A stretch of DNA of 64,000 nt from contig DATKHB010000003.1 in NCBI GenBank assembly GCA_035510455.1, positions 1 through 64,000 of the forward strand. Reading direction: 5' to 3'. Shown here piece after piece: positions 31,634 to 41,037 of this stretch. Source of the stretch: DATKGL01 sp035510455 (GTDB taxonomy: Bacteria; Patescibacteriota; Saccharimonadia; Saccharimonadales; UBA4665). The notes under the pieces are model-generated. The model saw nothing but the letters and a program-made list of their open reading frames with translations, was not told where the DNA came from and did not search any database. The position numbers were made by a program, and so were the translations under genes. Each line of letters starts with the position of its first letter. Positions within the stretch are counted from its first letter, which is position 1.

Positions 31634-32986
31634 ATGGCTAAAAAACCGACCCTACACTACGTCTGCACTAATTGTGGAGCGATGTCTTCAAAATGGTCTG
31701 GGCGTTGCAGTAACTGTGGAGAATGGAACAGCCTGCAAGAAGAGATCTCGATAGAAAATGATCGAACGGGCAAGTCTTCTGGGTCAGTTTTAAAAGGCAT
31801 AAGTATAGGTGAGGCTGATAAGGACAATCAACCCAGGCTAGTTACTGGGGTTGACGAAATAGACAATTTACTTGGAGGAGGGATCGTCCCGGGGAGTATG
31901 CTGCTTATCGCCGGTCAGCCAGGTATTGGAAAAAGTACTCTGCTCCTACAACTAGCAAATGCCGTTGCTAAACAAAACGACGTTTTATATGTTAGCGGCG
32001 AAGAATCAGCCCATCAGCTAGGTTTAAGGGCTAAGCGGCTCGGTACCCATGAGAAAAAACTGCAGATCAGCGTCAGTATGATTACTGACGACATATCCTC
32101 AACCATCGAATCTGGAAAATTCAAGCTAGTAATAGTTGATTCTATACAGACCGTAATCTGTCGGGCTCTATCATCCGCCCCGGGGACAGTCACCCAGATT
32201 TCGGTTAGCGCTCAACTGATGATGAGCGCGGCTAAAACGTCAAACACAGCCGTTATTGTTGTTGGTCACGTCACTAAAGAGGGGTCAATTGCCGGCCCTA
32301 AGGTACTTGAACACATGGTAGATGTAGTTTTGCAGCTTGACGGTGACAGCTACGGCGGATTCAAGATTCTTAGAGCAAGTAAAAACCGCTTTGGCCCAAC
32401 CACAGAAGCGGGCATTTTTGAGATGAATGAAGACGGTCTAAAGCCCGTCCTTAATCCATCGGCAGCACTTTTAGCTGAACGCCAAATTAGTGACGGATCG
32501 GTCGTACTGGCTACCATTGAGGGCACTCGGCCGCTACTAGTTGAAGTGCAGGCTCTAGTTAACCCCACAAGCTATGGTTACCCGAAAAGAACGGCCAGCG
32601 GAATTGATATTAACCGGGTGAATGTTTTAGTTGCGGTTTTAGAAAGAAGAACGAGCCTAAAACTAGCCAATCACGACATCTACATAAACATAGTGGGAGG
32701 GATTAGGTTAAGTGAGCCAGCCACTGACCTGGCCATCTGTATGGCTATCGGATCAGCCGCCCGCGGGCTTCAGCTAAAAAATAACGCCGTTGTGTTTGGA
32801 GAAGTCGGACTCTCGGGCGAGATAAGACACGTTCCATTTATCGACAAAAGACTTAGCGAGGCCGACAAACTAGGTTTTGACGTGGCTATTGGCCCGATCC
32901 AAAAATCTGATAAGAAATCACCAATATTGAGCGGTGTAAGCGACGTTAGGTCGGCTCTTAATAAATTTTTAACAAAAGGACAATAA
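31634..32986 (+). CDS. radA: DNA repair protein RadA
   Basis: A 450-residue RecA-like helicase that extends heteroduplex during homologous recombination. An N-terminal four-Cys zinc finger (CTNCGAMSSKWSGRCSNCGEW spans residues 10-30) is followed by Walker A GQPGIGKSTLL (about 95). The RadA-specific KNRFG motif (SKNRFGPTTE) is at about 252, and a C-terminal Lon-protease-like domain (about 275-445) lacks proteolytic function in the family. It is followed 4 nt later by the PIN-TRAM gene, likely one operon. Confidence 0.96.
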   Translation: MAKKPTLHYVCTNCGAMSSKWSGRCSNCGEWNSLQEEISIENDRTGKSSGSVLKGISIGEADKDNQPRLVTGVDEIDNLLGGGIVPGSMLLIAGQPGIGKSTLLLQLANAVAKQNDVLYVSGEESAHQLGLRAKRLGTHEKKLQISVSMITDDISSTIESGKFKLVIVDSIQTVICRALSSAPGTVTQISVSAQLMMSAAKTSNTAVIVVGHVTKEGSIAGPKVLEHMVDVVLQLDGDSYGGFKILRASKNRFGPTTEAGIFEMNEDGLKPVLNPSAALLAERQISDGSVVLATIEGTRPLLVEVQALVNPTSYGYPKRTASGIDINRVNVLVAVLERRTSLKLANHDIYINIVGGIRLSEPATDLAICMAIGSAARGLQLKNNAVVFGEVGLSGEIRHVPFIDKRLSEADKLGFDVAIGPIQKSDKKSPILSGVSDVRSALNKFLTKGQ

Positions 32987-32990
32987 CTAT

Positions 32991-33791
32991 ATGGCAATTT
33001 TGCAACTATTACTTTTAATTATTATTTTGGCAATTCTGCTAAGTCGCGGGCCGATCAATAACACCAAACAGAGTCCAAAATCGAACCCCAAAACACACGG
33101 TCGTCTGATACTCGATAGCTGTGGTTTAATTGACGGTAGAATCGTCGACCTTGTACGCATCGGATTTGTAACTCAAGAATTAGTTGTCCCACAGTTCATT
33201 TTAAGCGAGCTACAATTACTAGCCGATGGCCAGGACGCTCATAAAAGAGAACGAGCTCGTTTTGGGCTTGATATAGCCCAAGAGTTACAAAAGAGTTCCG
33301 GTGAGGTCGTCGTAACCATCGACCATACAACTTTTGACAATCTTCATACAAACGACGACAAGTTGATCGCCTTGGCTAAAAAATCTTCCGCTACACTATA
33401 CACCAACGACTACAACTTGGGTAAAGTTGCGACTCTTGAGGGAGTCAATGTCTTGAACATAAATGAATTAGCGCACAATCTACGGCCAGTCAGTCTACCT
33501 GGCGAGACGCTGACTATAAAGATCTTACAAAGAGGAAGCAGCAGTGACCAGGGTGTGGGTTATCTGGATGATGGGACAATGATAGTCGTTGACAACGCTT
33601 CACGATCAATTGGTAAAAAGCTTGAAGTGATCGTAGACCGGATGCACCAGACCGTAGCCGGGAAGATGGTATTTGCTCACCCGGCAGTTGCTCAAATGAA
33701 CCACCCGGCACACAAAAGCTCTAAACCGGATAATATTCGAGAACGAATGTACAAACCTAAAGGTCACCAAGTAGCCAAGACGAATAGGTAG
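32991..33791 (+). CDS. PIN-TRAM domain membrane protein
   Basis: A 266-residue protein: a short N-terminal membrane helix (2-18), a PIN nuclease domain (about 38-165; LILDSCGLIDGRIVDLVRIG, then TNDDKLIALAKKS and TNDYNL acidic residues), and a C-terminal TRAM RNA-binding domain (QGVGYLDDGTMIVVDNASRS). This is the YacL-like architecture, where the usual DTS is here DSC. Such proteins are membrane-anchored putative RNases. Here the membrane part is reduced to one helix compared with the four-helix YacL type. It is co-transcribed with radA. Confidence 0.85.
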   Translation: MAILQLLLLIIILAILLSRGPINNTKQSPKSNPKTHGRLILDSCGLIDGRIVDLVRIGFVTQELVVPQFILSELQLLADGQDAHKRERARFGLDIAQELQKSSGEVVVTIDHTTFDNLHTNDDKLIALAKKSSATLYTNDYNLGKVATLEGVNVLNINELAHNLRPVSLPGETLTIKILQRGSSSDQGVGYLDDGTMIVVDNASRSIGKKLEVIVDRMHQTVAGKMVFAHPAVAQMNHPAHKSSKPDNIRERMYKPKGHQVAKTNR

Positions 33792-33814
33792 GCTAAGGAG
33801 CTTGATCCCCTGAC

Positions 33815-36766
33815 TTATGGTCCGCTGGTAGATTCTATGACCGGGATATTATTAGAGGTTGCAGAGTAAAGGGCGTTATCGATTAGCTGGACGGACAGCT
33901 GTACCGCTGTCGATGGCGGTGTGTAGGTAAAGGTTAGGGTCGCTGTTGAACCGGACGAAGCAATCTGTTGGGTCGAGCTTACCTGACCGTTGACAAGAAG
34001 ATTCACTTTTATTGGGTAGCGGGGATAAGGTGTACTGCCCATAGTATTAGCCGGCGGCAGCGAAGTTGGGTTGACTAATATATTGCACGCTGTATTGCAG
34101 TCGTAATTTCCAGACGCATCAGGCGTTATGGCATTTCCGCTGGTGGGATCGTCGATGACCAGTGATTGATCGGCTAATGATGGGGCAACAAGCGGCGGAT
34201 CGCTGCAACTGTGAATCGGATCTGTGGTACCAGCCGCCGCAGCGCTAGAACTGCTCTGGTTAATCGGCCAAAATATGTCCGCTGAGAATTCGCTGGCGTT
34301 GCCGCCCGATTCTATTTCTTGCGCTAATTGAGGGGTACAACTTGTTGCTACATCGCCAGATAATTTGTCGATTGTCTGGGTTGAAGAGGTTGTCTTTGGC
34401 TGGACGTACCATGATGGGAACAAATCTGTAGAAGGGCCTGGTTCTTCGTCGCCAAAATCTATATGATTTCGCTGAACAAATGACGGCAGTACTTTTATAT
34501 CACTGGGCTGAACCCAGTTCACAGGTTTCTCGTTGAGGGTATCGAGCGCTCCCTGCATCCAGCCTCTAGCTAGTGGCTCAGTCAGGTATTCCATTTGGCC
34601 GGCGGTTAATGCAATCTGCTGTGTGTGATAGCCTACCCAGGTAGTGACCGCAAACTGCGTCGACCAAGCGGTCATAAGGCCGTCAAAGTCGTAATTTTCT
34701 GTCCCGGTCTTTACGGCGATGTCCCAGCCGTTATAGCGCTGCCACTTATAACCATCATCTGATAATGGCGTGCAGGTCGTTTCCGTACAACTGCCCGGTA
34801 GATAACTGGCTTTTGGATCGCTAAGTATATTGTCAACTATATATGCTGCATCTGGTCTTACTACCTGAGTAGCTTTTGGTTGTTTCCACTGATAGAGAGT
34901 ATTGCCGGTGGAATCCTGGACTTGAAGAATAAACGTGGTCGGTATGGCAGCCCCCAGCCTAGCCAAAGAAGCATCTCCGTTAACATGCTGATCTAGGTAT
35001 AGGTATGCTCCATCACCAATAGCCGCTGATGCATAACACTGGGTTGGTATAGTCAGAGCTGTGTCAGCGTAACAGTTGTATCCGTTAGGCGCGGCCATCA
35101 AAGCGTCGGCGGTTGATATAACCTTATTGACGCCCACTGTCAGCATGGCTTTTACTGCTGGTACGTTACGAGATCCAGCCAAAGCGTACCTAAGCTCCTC
35201 AGCTCCGGGGTACTTGTAGTCATAGTCCCATAGACACTTACCCGAACCTGTCGGATCAGATGGGTTAAGGACATTGGGATTGGTTTTGTCGGTGCAGGGA
35301 TAACCGTCTAGTGGTTGCTGGACATCATATAGAACAGACCCTGCTCCCGTATCGGTCGTGTCGTTAATCAGCGATGAGTAGTCATACGGCTTAAAACTAG
35401 AACCAGGCGGTATAAGGACATTATCGGCATAATTAATTTGCCCGTAGGTCGGGTTATTGAAGTTGACTCCGCCAACTTCGGCTACCATCTGGCCGGTTTT
35501 AACATCCTCCCCCGCTAATGCCTCCTCATCACCGTTATCATGTTCGACATTGGGCAGATTCTGTTGAACCAGATTATTAGCCAAGTTTTGTAGCGGTACA
35601 CTCAAGGTTGTTATTACTTTCCAGCCGCCTCGATTGACTGCCGTCTGGCCGAACATACCATCAAGTTGTTTTTTGGCTGCCAGTACAAAGTAAGGGTCGA
35701 CAATATTGTTGTACTTATCCTTTTCGGGCTGTACTTCTGCCAGAACGTTTTCTTTCATCGCCTGGTTAGCCTGGGACTGAGTAACATAGCCCTGCTTAAC
35801 CATTTGGTCCAAGATATAGTGCTGGCGGGTAATTAGGGCAGTTTCACCGAAGAGATTTTCGGTGGCAGCTGCGTTGAACTGTGGGCTGCTATAAGGCGAA
35901 TAATACGGCGGATCCTGAGGAATAGCGGCCATCATTGCTGATTGAGCCAAGTCAAGTTGTGCCGCGCTTTCCCCAAAATAATCTTCGGCCGCCGCCTGTA
36001 CGCCGTAATCTATTCCTCCGTACGGGGCAACGTTCAGATAGCCCGTTAGTATATCGCTCTTGGAGTACTCTCTTGATAGGTCGACGGCTAAAATTATCTC
36101 TTTAATCTTAATAGGGATGGATCTTTGATCTGTCCAGTTCTCGTTTAGCTTTACAACCTGTTCGGTAATAGTCGATCCACCCTGCAGCCCTTCGCTTCGA
36201 TGGAACAAATCGTCAAATGCCGCTCTTATAATGCCGGTTGTACTGAATCCGCCTTCGTGATAGAAATTTTTATCTTCAATAGCGACCGTCGCGTCTTTCA
36301 TGTATGTAGAAATTTGGGAGCCTTCGACTGGGACTCTCTTGTAGGCATTGTAATCTTGGAAAAGCACTATTTTGCCGGTTCGGTCGTAGTAAGTTACGCT
36401 GCCTGCCAAATTACCACCAGATATGTTGTTTAACTTTGGAAGGTCTTTTCTGAAGTAGGCAAACAGCCCAACAAGCAAGACAAATAGGACGACTATGCCA
36501 ACTCCAAATAGTTTGAGTCCCATAATCAGACCGTCTCTACTAAACCAATAAGCCGCCAATCTTTTTGGCTGGAGCCTATATATGAATCTTTTTACACGAG
36601 ATTTAGGCAGGGCTGATAAGCGTGTGGCCCGTCGACGCGCCCGACTGTCATTGTGAAATTTTAATCGATCTGTTAATGAGCGGTTAACCTTAATACTTTT
36701 ACCACTACGAGTAACATAGACATTTTTGCCACGCCCCTTACCCCCGCTTTTTACAGTCTTAGCCAT
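33815..36766 (-). CDS. Class A penicillin-binding protein (PBP1a-like)
   Basis: A 983-residue bifunctional peptidoglycan synthase. A very basic cytosolic start of about 80 residues precedes one membrane helix (82-104). The GT51 glycosyltransferase domain follows, with catalytic Glu in EDKNFYHEGG (164) and QGGSTITEQ (about 197). The transpeptidase domain has SxxK at GSSFKPY (about 458), SxN at GSRNVPAV (about 535) and KTG in VKTGTENY (about 688). A Ser/Pro-rich and beta-rich tail of about 200 residues follows, probably wall-associated. The protein builds and cross-links glycan strands at the outer face of the membrane. It is divergent from tyrS. Confidence 0.95.
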   Translation of the reverse strand: MAKTVKSGGKGRGKNVYVTRSGKSIKVNRSLTDRLKFHNDSRARRRATRLSALPKSRVKRFIYRLQPKRLAAYWFSRDGLIMGLKLFGVGIVVLFVLLVGLFAYFRKDLPKLNNISGGNLAGSVTYYDRTGKIVLFQDYNAYKRVPVEGSQISTYMKDATVAIEDKNFYHEGGFSTTGIIRAAFDDLFHRSEGLQGGSTITEQVVKLNENWTDQRSIPIKIKEIILAVDLSREYSKSDILTGYLNVAPYGGIDYGVQAAAEDYFGESAAQLDLAQSAMMAAIPQDPPYYSPYSSPQFNAAATENLFGETALITRQHYILDQMVKQGYVTQSQANQAMKENVLAEVQPEKDKYNNIVDPYFVLAAKKQLDGMFGQTAVNRGGWKVITTLSVPLQNLANNLVQQNLPNVEHDNGDEEALAGEDVKTGQMVAEVGGVNFNNPTYGQINYADNVLIPPGSSFKPYDYSSLINDTTDTGAGSVLYDVQQPLDGYPCTDKTNPNVLNPSDPTGSGKCLWDYDYKYPGAEELRYALAGSRNVPAVKAMLTVGVNKVISTADALMAAPNGYNCYADTALTIPTQCYASAAIGDGAYLYLDQHVNGDASLARLGAAIPTTFILQVQDSTGNTLYQWKQPKATQVVRPDAAYIVDNILSDPKASYLPGSCTETTCTPLSDDGYKWQRYNGWDIAVKTGTENYDFDGLMTAWSTQFAVTTWVGYHTQQIALTAGQMEYLTEPLARGWMQGALDTLNEKPVNWVQPSDIKVLPSFVQRNHIDFGDEEPGPSTDLFPSWYVQPKTTSSTQTIDKLSGDVATSCTPQLAQEIESGGNASEFSADIFWPINQSSSSAAAAGTTDPIHSCSDPPLVAPSLADQSLVIDDPTSGNAITPDASGNYDCNTACNILVNPTSLPPANTMGSTPYPRYPIKVNLLVNGQVSSTQQIASSGSTATLTFTYTPPSTAVQLSVQLIDNALYSATSNNIPVIESTSGP

Positions 36767-36862
36767 TATCTATTAAGTTCTCTTTTTCCTGGTTATGGTA
36801 CTCATTATAGCAAATCAAAAGGATGACTTGCGACAATATTAGTTAATATAATTCGTCTATAC

Positions 36863-36891
36863 TTCAGCAATTATTCAGGCTAGGGTATACT
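36863..36891 (+). promoter_or_regulatory. tyrS promoter (leaderless)
   Basis: -35 TTCAGC (36863-36868, weak) and -10 TATACT (36886-36891), spacer 17. The ATG follows 7 nt after the -10, so the transcript should start at the start codon. No T-box leader is present. Confidence 0.5.
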
Positions 36892-36898
36892 AAACAGC

Positions 36899-38143
36899 AT
36901 GACTTTATCCGAGGAATTAACGTGGCGCGGTCTCGTAAACCAAACCACATTCCCTGATCTTAGATTACTCGATAAAACAAAGCTTACGTTTTATCACGGA
37001 TTTGATGCCTCCGCGGATTCACAAGCCGTCGGCAACCTAGCCGCCATGATGCTAGACCGTTGCTTTATGAGGCACGGCCACAACGCCATAATTGTAGCCG
37101 GCGGCGCTACCAGTCTGGTCGGTGACCCAGGCGGCAAAGATAGCGAAAGAGAGCTCCAGGACGAATCGACTATTAACAAGAACGTGCTGGCTGCTGAGAA
37201 GCAGCTGAAAAAGATATTCTCAGACCTCAAGTTCACGCTCGTCAATAACTATTCCTGGACCAAAGACGTAACTGTTCTAGATTTCTTAAGGGAAGTCGGC
37301 AAACATTTTAATATGACCGGTCTTATTCAACGGGATTACCTTGCCAATCGCCTCGGACCAGACGGCAGCGGCATTAGCTACGCCGAGTTTAGCTACACGG
37401 TGCTGCAAGGCTATGATTATCTTCACCTTTTCGATAGATATAACTGCACGCTGCAGCTGGGTGGTTCGGATCAATGGGGCAATTGTTTGTCCGGTGTAGA
37501 ACTTATAAGAAAGATTAGAGGTGCCGAAGTACATGTCATTACCCAACCACTGGTAGTCAATAAATCTACCGGTAAGAAATTTGGTAAAAGCGAAGAGGGA
37601 GCTGTCTGGCTTAACCCCGCTAAAACTTCACCGACAGAATTTTACCAGTTTTGGCTAAATGCTGACGATGAAAGCGTAGAGGATTATCTGAAAATCTATA
37701 CTGATTGCGACAAAGCTACTATCGATAAAGTAATAGCTGATCACCGTAAGGATCCTGCTAAACGTCTTGCCCAAAATCTATTGGCTCGTGAGTCAACGAC
37801 CATAGTCCATGGTAAAGAGGAGATGGTCAAGGCGTTAGTCATGACTAAATACCTAAGCGGCCAGGTGCATTTGTCTTCAATAAAGGAAGACGAGCTAAAA
37901 ATTATGCGCGGTTCTATCCCTTCGATAAAACTAAAACAAGCAGAGTCTTTAGCGGACGCTTTAGTTAGAACTGGCCTCGCATCTTCTAAAACCGAGGCTC
38001 GCCAATTTTTGTCAGTCGGGGCTGTTTACGTTAACAACGAGGTTGCCAAAAAAGACGAGCTTAGCGAAACTGATTTCCAAAATGGCCGGCTGCTTCTAAG
38101 GCGAGGAAAAGTCCTCAAAAACGTTGCTTTAGTGGAGAAGTAG
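36899..38143 (+). CDS. tyrS: Tyrosyl-tRNA synthetase
   Basis: A 414-residue class I synthetase that charges tRNA-Tyr. The family frame is clear: YHGFDASADSQAVGNL (about residues 31-46), the Tyr-binding YDYLHLF and QLGGSDQWGN (about 193), and KFGKSEEGAVW (about 226) for KMSKS. The C-terminal S4-like RNA-binding domain runs from about 345 (SLADALVRTGLASSKTEARQ) to the end. An oddity is that the HIGH motif reads AVGN, with both His positions replaced. The rest is intact, so it is probably still active, but this deserves a structural check. The gene is preceded by a leaderless promoter. Confidence 0.93.
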   Translation: MTLSEELTWRGLVNQTTFPDLRLLDKTKLTFYHGFDASADSQAVGNLAAMMLDRCFMRHGHNAIIVAGGATSLVGDPGGKDSERELQDESTINKNVLAAEKQLKKIFSDLKFTLVNNYSWTKDVTVLDFLREVGKHFNMTGLIQRDYLANRLGPDGSGISYAEFSYTVLQGYDYLHLFDRYNCTLQLGGSDQWGNCLSGVELIRKIRGAEVHVITQPLVVNKSTGKKFGKSEEGAVWLNPAKTSPTEFYQFWLNADDESVEDYLKIYTDCDKATIDKVIADHRKDPAKRLAQNLLARESTTIVHGKEEMVKALVMTKYLSGQVHLSSIKEDELKIMRGSIPSIKLKQAESLADALVRTGLASSKTEARQFLSVGAVYVNNEVAKKDELSETDFQNGRLLLRRGKVLKNVALVEK

Positions 38144-38162
38144 ACCAAAGGCCTAAAAACAA

Positions 38163-38927
38163 ATGGATAAAAAATCAAACCGTGCTGATCAATACGACGA
38201 CCCCGGTTTTAATTACTTACATTATTGGGATGGCCGGAAGTATGAACATCAGGCTGAACTTATGGCTATTCGCCGCCTGTTAAAAGGCAAGCATTTTAAA
38301 CGGGCCGTTGATGTTGGCGGGGGGTATGGCCGCTTATCGATCTCGCTAAAAGCATTTGCCGACGAAGTAGTTTTGGCCGAGCCTAGCCAGCAACAGCTAG
38401 ATATTGCCAAAAGATATTTAGGCAAAGATAGTGGTGTTGAGCGTCAACTAATGCAAGCTGATGATCTCAAATTCGAAAGCAATACTATTGATTTGGTGAC
38501 AATGATAAGAGTCATGCACCATTTAGAAAACCCAATTCCGGAATTATCAGAAATAGAACGAGTTCTAAGACCCGGCGGTCTGGCGATAATCGAGGTAGCA
38601 AATTATATGCACGCCCTAAACCGTTTGAAATATTTAGTTAAAGGCAAGAAATTACCAACCAATCCGGTTGACATTAGGTCACCCGAACATAAAGGTGAGA
38701 ATGACATAACCTTCGTTAATCATAATCCTTATACCGTCATTAAACAGCTAAAAAAGACAGGCTTTACCATAGAAAGAATATTATCGGTGTCTAACTTACG
38801 GATGCCAACGCTAAAAAAGATTGTGCCGATAAACGCCATGATTGCCATCGAGGGCGTTTTGCAACCTACTTTAGCTAAATCATTTTTCGGACCAAGTGTA
38901 TTTTTCCTCGTCAAGAAGCCTGACTAG
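38163..38927 (+). CDS. SAM-dependent class I methyltransferase
   Basis: A 254-residue Rossmann-fold methyltransferase. SAM-binding motif I is AVDVGGGYGRLSISLK (about residue 45). Motif II is VVLAEPS (about 70), and motif IV/V is VTMIRVMHHLENPIPEL (about 112-128), followed by VLRPGGLAIIEV. The substrate is not evident. The C-terminal hydrophobic stretch (NAMIAIEGVLQPTLAKSFFG) could contact membrane or lipid. It follows tyrS by 19 nt, probably in the same transcript, and ends before a small hairpin terminator. Confidence 0.8.
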   Translation: MDKKSNRADQYDDPGFNYLHYWDGRKYEHQAELMAIRRLLKGKHFKRAVDVGGGYGRLSISLKAFADEVVLAEPSQQQLDIAKRYLGKDSGVERQLMQADDLKFESNTIDLVTMIRVMHHLENPIPELSEIERVLRPGGLAIIEVANYMHALNRLKYLVKGKKLPTNPVDIRSPEHKGENDITFVNHNPYTVIKQLKKTGFTIERILSVSNLRMPTLKKIVPINAMIAIEGVLQPTLAKSFFGPSVFFLVKKPD

Positions 38928-38949
38928 TCGGATCCATTTTTTGACAGGG

Positions 38950-38974
38950 TTTGTAAATTCTTACAAAAGTTTTT
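38950..38974 (+). terminator. Hairpin terminator before recG
   Basis: TTTGTAA and TTACAAA pair around ATTC, followed by AGTTTTT. The stem is A/T-rich and only moderately strong. It lies between the methyltransferase and recG. Confidence 0.5.
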
Positions 38975-38998
38975 AATTTTGGTATATAAGTAATAGGA

Positions 38999-41035
38999 AT
39001 GGCTAAATCGTCTGACTTAGAAGAACTCAAGGGAATCGGCAAAGAAGTTGTCGGTAAACTTAACAGGTTAAATATATATAACAAAGACGATCTCATAAAT
39101 TATTTCCCAAGACGATATGAAGATTTTTCGGTAATCACCAGTACGTCCAAGCTTAGACCCGGCCAGGTAACTATAAGAGCCACGATTAAACAGGTTAAAG
39201 GCCGTTATGTTAGGCGCGGTATGCATATTACTGAGGCCGTCGCCAGCGATGAAACGGGCAGCGTGCGATTAGTCTGGTTTAACCAGCCCTACCGTGAAGG
39301 CTCTCTTAAGCTGGCTACTGAATATTATATATCTGGGAACTTTGAGCTCAGTTATCAAAGACTCAGCATTATGAATCCGAGCGTCGAGCTAGTCAGTGAT
39401 TTCCCAGTCAATACAGCTCGCATATTGCCAATATATAGAGAGACCAAAGGGATGACGTCTAGACAGATCCGGCGGTTCTTGCGCGAACTCATGCCGTTAA
39501 TCATCGAACTCCCCGAAACGCTACCTGATTGGCTTATAAAGGAGCAGAAATTGAAAAGTCGGTCCTGGGCTTACCAGAAGACCCATTCCCCTAAGTCGAT
39601 GGAAGAACTTAAACTAGCTCAATATAGGTTTGGTTTTGAGGAGCTGTTTGGGCTGAGCTTGGCCAGTCTCATTAACAAGAACGAAATAGACTCCGAAAAA
39701 ACACTTAGCATAGAGTTCGATGAGAAACTAGCTAAAAAATTCGTAGCTAATTTACCGTTTAAATTGACCGATTCTCAGCGCAAGGTTATATGGAAAATTT
39801 ATCAAGATTTCCAAAAGTCACAACCCATGAATCGGCTTGTTGAGGGCGATGTTGGCTCGGGCAAAACTGTGGTCGCGATTATGGCTAGCTTAATGGTTAT
39901 AAATAAGGGGTACCAGGTTGCGTTTATGGCACCGACTGAAATTTTAGCCAAACAGCACGCCGAGAGTATTTATGACTTACTAAGACCGTTAAAACTTGAA
40001 AGTGCGGTTGGTTTATTGGTTGGCGGCATGACAACTGCCGCCAAAGAAAAGGCCAGAAAATCGATCAAAAACGGCAAGATAAAAATTATCATTGGCACCC
40101 AGACCCTAATTCAAGAAGGTGTCGATACTCACAAACTGGCACTGGTGATCATCGATGAACAGCACCGATTTGGAGTCGAACAGCGGCGTGACCTGATCGC
40201 CAAAGCTGGGTATATGCCCCATGTTCTTAGTCTAACTGCCACCCCGATACCCCGAAGCCTAGCTTTGGTGCTGTACGGTGAGTTAGACATTTCCATAATC
40301 GATACCAAGCCACTAGATCGCAAACCGGTCATTACTAAGCTTTCCAGCAATAACGCCAGACCACAGATTTATAGAGAGATCGATAAGCTATTATCAGGCG
40401 GACATCAGATGTTTGTTGTCTGCCCGGTAATTTCGGAATCAATAAACCCAAATCTTCGATCATCAGAGGAGGTTTACGATGACATCAAGAACCATGCCTT
40501 TAAGGATCGCCGCGTTGGGCTATTGCACGGCAAGCTGCCAGCCAAAAAGAAAAATGACATACTACAGGAGTTTATTGATCATAAGTTAGACATCCTGGTT
40601 TCCACCACAGTCATTGAGGTGGGCATTGATGCACCGGGAGCTAATATAATTATCGTTGAGTCTGCTGAGCAGTTTGGGCTTGCCCAGATACACCAGCTAA
40701 GAGGTAGGGTCGGAAGAAATGATCAACAGGCCTATTGCTACCTAATGCTTAGTGCTAATTCTCCGCCAAGTCGCCGTTTGCGCATGTTGGAAACGGTTAA
40801 CGATGGCTTTAAGCTAGCCGAGATAGATCTTGAAATAAGAGGACCTGGCGCTATTTACGGCAAACTTCAACATGGTCAGCTGGATCTGCGATTTGCCAAA
40901 CTAAGCGACCACGAGCTGATAGCCAAAGCCCGTGAAAGTGCCGAAAAATTTATTAATTTAGAAGAAAATTTGGTAAAATACAAAGAGTTATCCAGCCACA
41001 TTGCTAACCTTACGGCAGTAACAAGTCTAAATTAA
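38999..41035 (+). CDS. recG: ATP-dependent DNA helicase RecG
   Basis: A 678-residue RecG, which reverses stalled forks and migrates Holliday junctions. It has an N-terminal wedge OB domain (about 1-190), Walker A EGDVGSGKT (about 282), DEQHRFG (DExH, about 384), motif III SLTATPIPRSLAL (about 409), STTVIEVGIDAPGAN (about 535) and the RecG-type HQLRGRVGR (about 565). The length is typical of bacterial RecG. TATATA (38983-38988) is about 10 nt before the ATG. The next gene starts 2 nt after its stop, so recG, the 41038 gene and rsmD probably form an operon. Confidence 0.96.
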   Translation: MAKSSDLEELKGIGKEVVGKLNRLNIYNKDDLINYFPRRYEDFSVITSTSKLRPGQVTIRATIKQVKGRYVRRGMHITEAVASDETGSVRLVWFNQPYREGSLKLATEYYISGNFELSYQRLSIMNPSVELVSDFPVNTARILPIYRETKGMTSRQIRRFLRELMPLIIELPETLPDWLIKEQKLKSRSWAYQKTHSPKSMEELKLAQYRFGFEELFGLSLASLINKNEIDSEKTLSIEFDEKLAKKFVANLPFKLTDSQRKVIWKIYQDFQKSQPMNRLVEGDVGSGKTVVAIMASLMVINKGYQVAFMAPTEILAKQHAESIYDLLRPLKLESAVGLLVGGMTTAAKEKARKSIKNGKIKIIIGTQTLIQEGVDTHKLALVIIDEQHRFGVEQRRDLIAKAGYMPHVLSLTATPIPRSLALVLYGELDISIIDTKPLDRKPVITKLSSNNARPQIYREIDKLLSGGHQMFVVCPVISESINPNLRSSEEVYDDIKNHAFKDRRVGLLHGKLPAKKKNDILQEFIDHKLDILVSTTVIEVGIDAPGANIIIVESAEQFGLAQIHQLRGRVGRNDQQAYCYLMLSANSPPSRRLRMLETVNDGFKLAEIDLEIRGPGAIYGKLQHGQLDLRFAKLSDHELIAKARESAEKFINLEENLVKYKELSSHIANLTAVTSLN

Positions 41036-41037
41036 AA

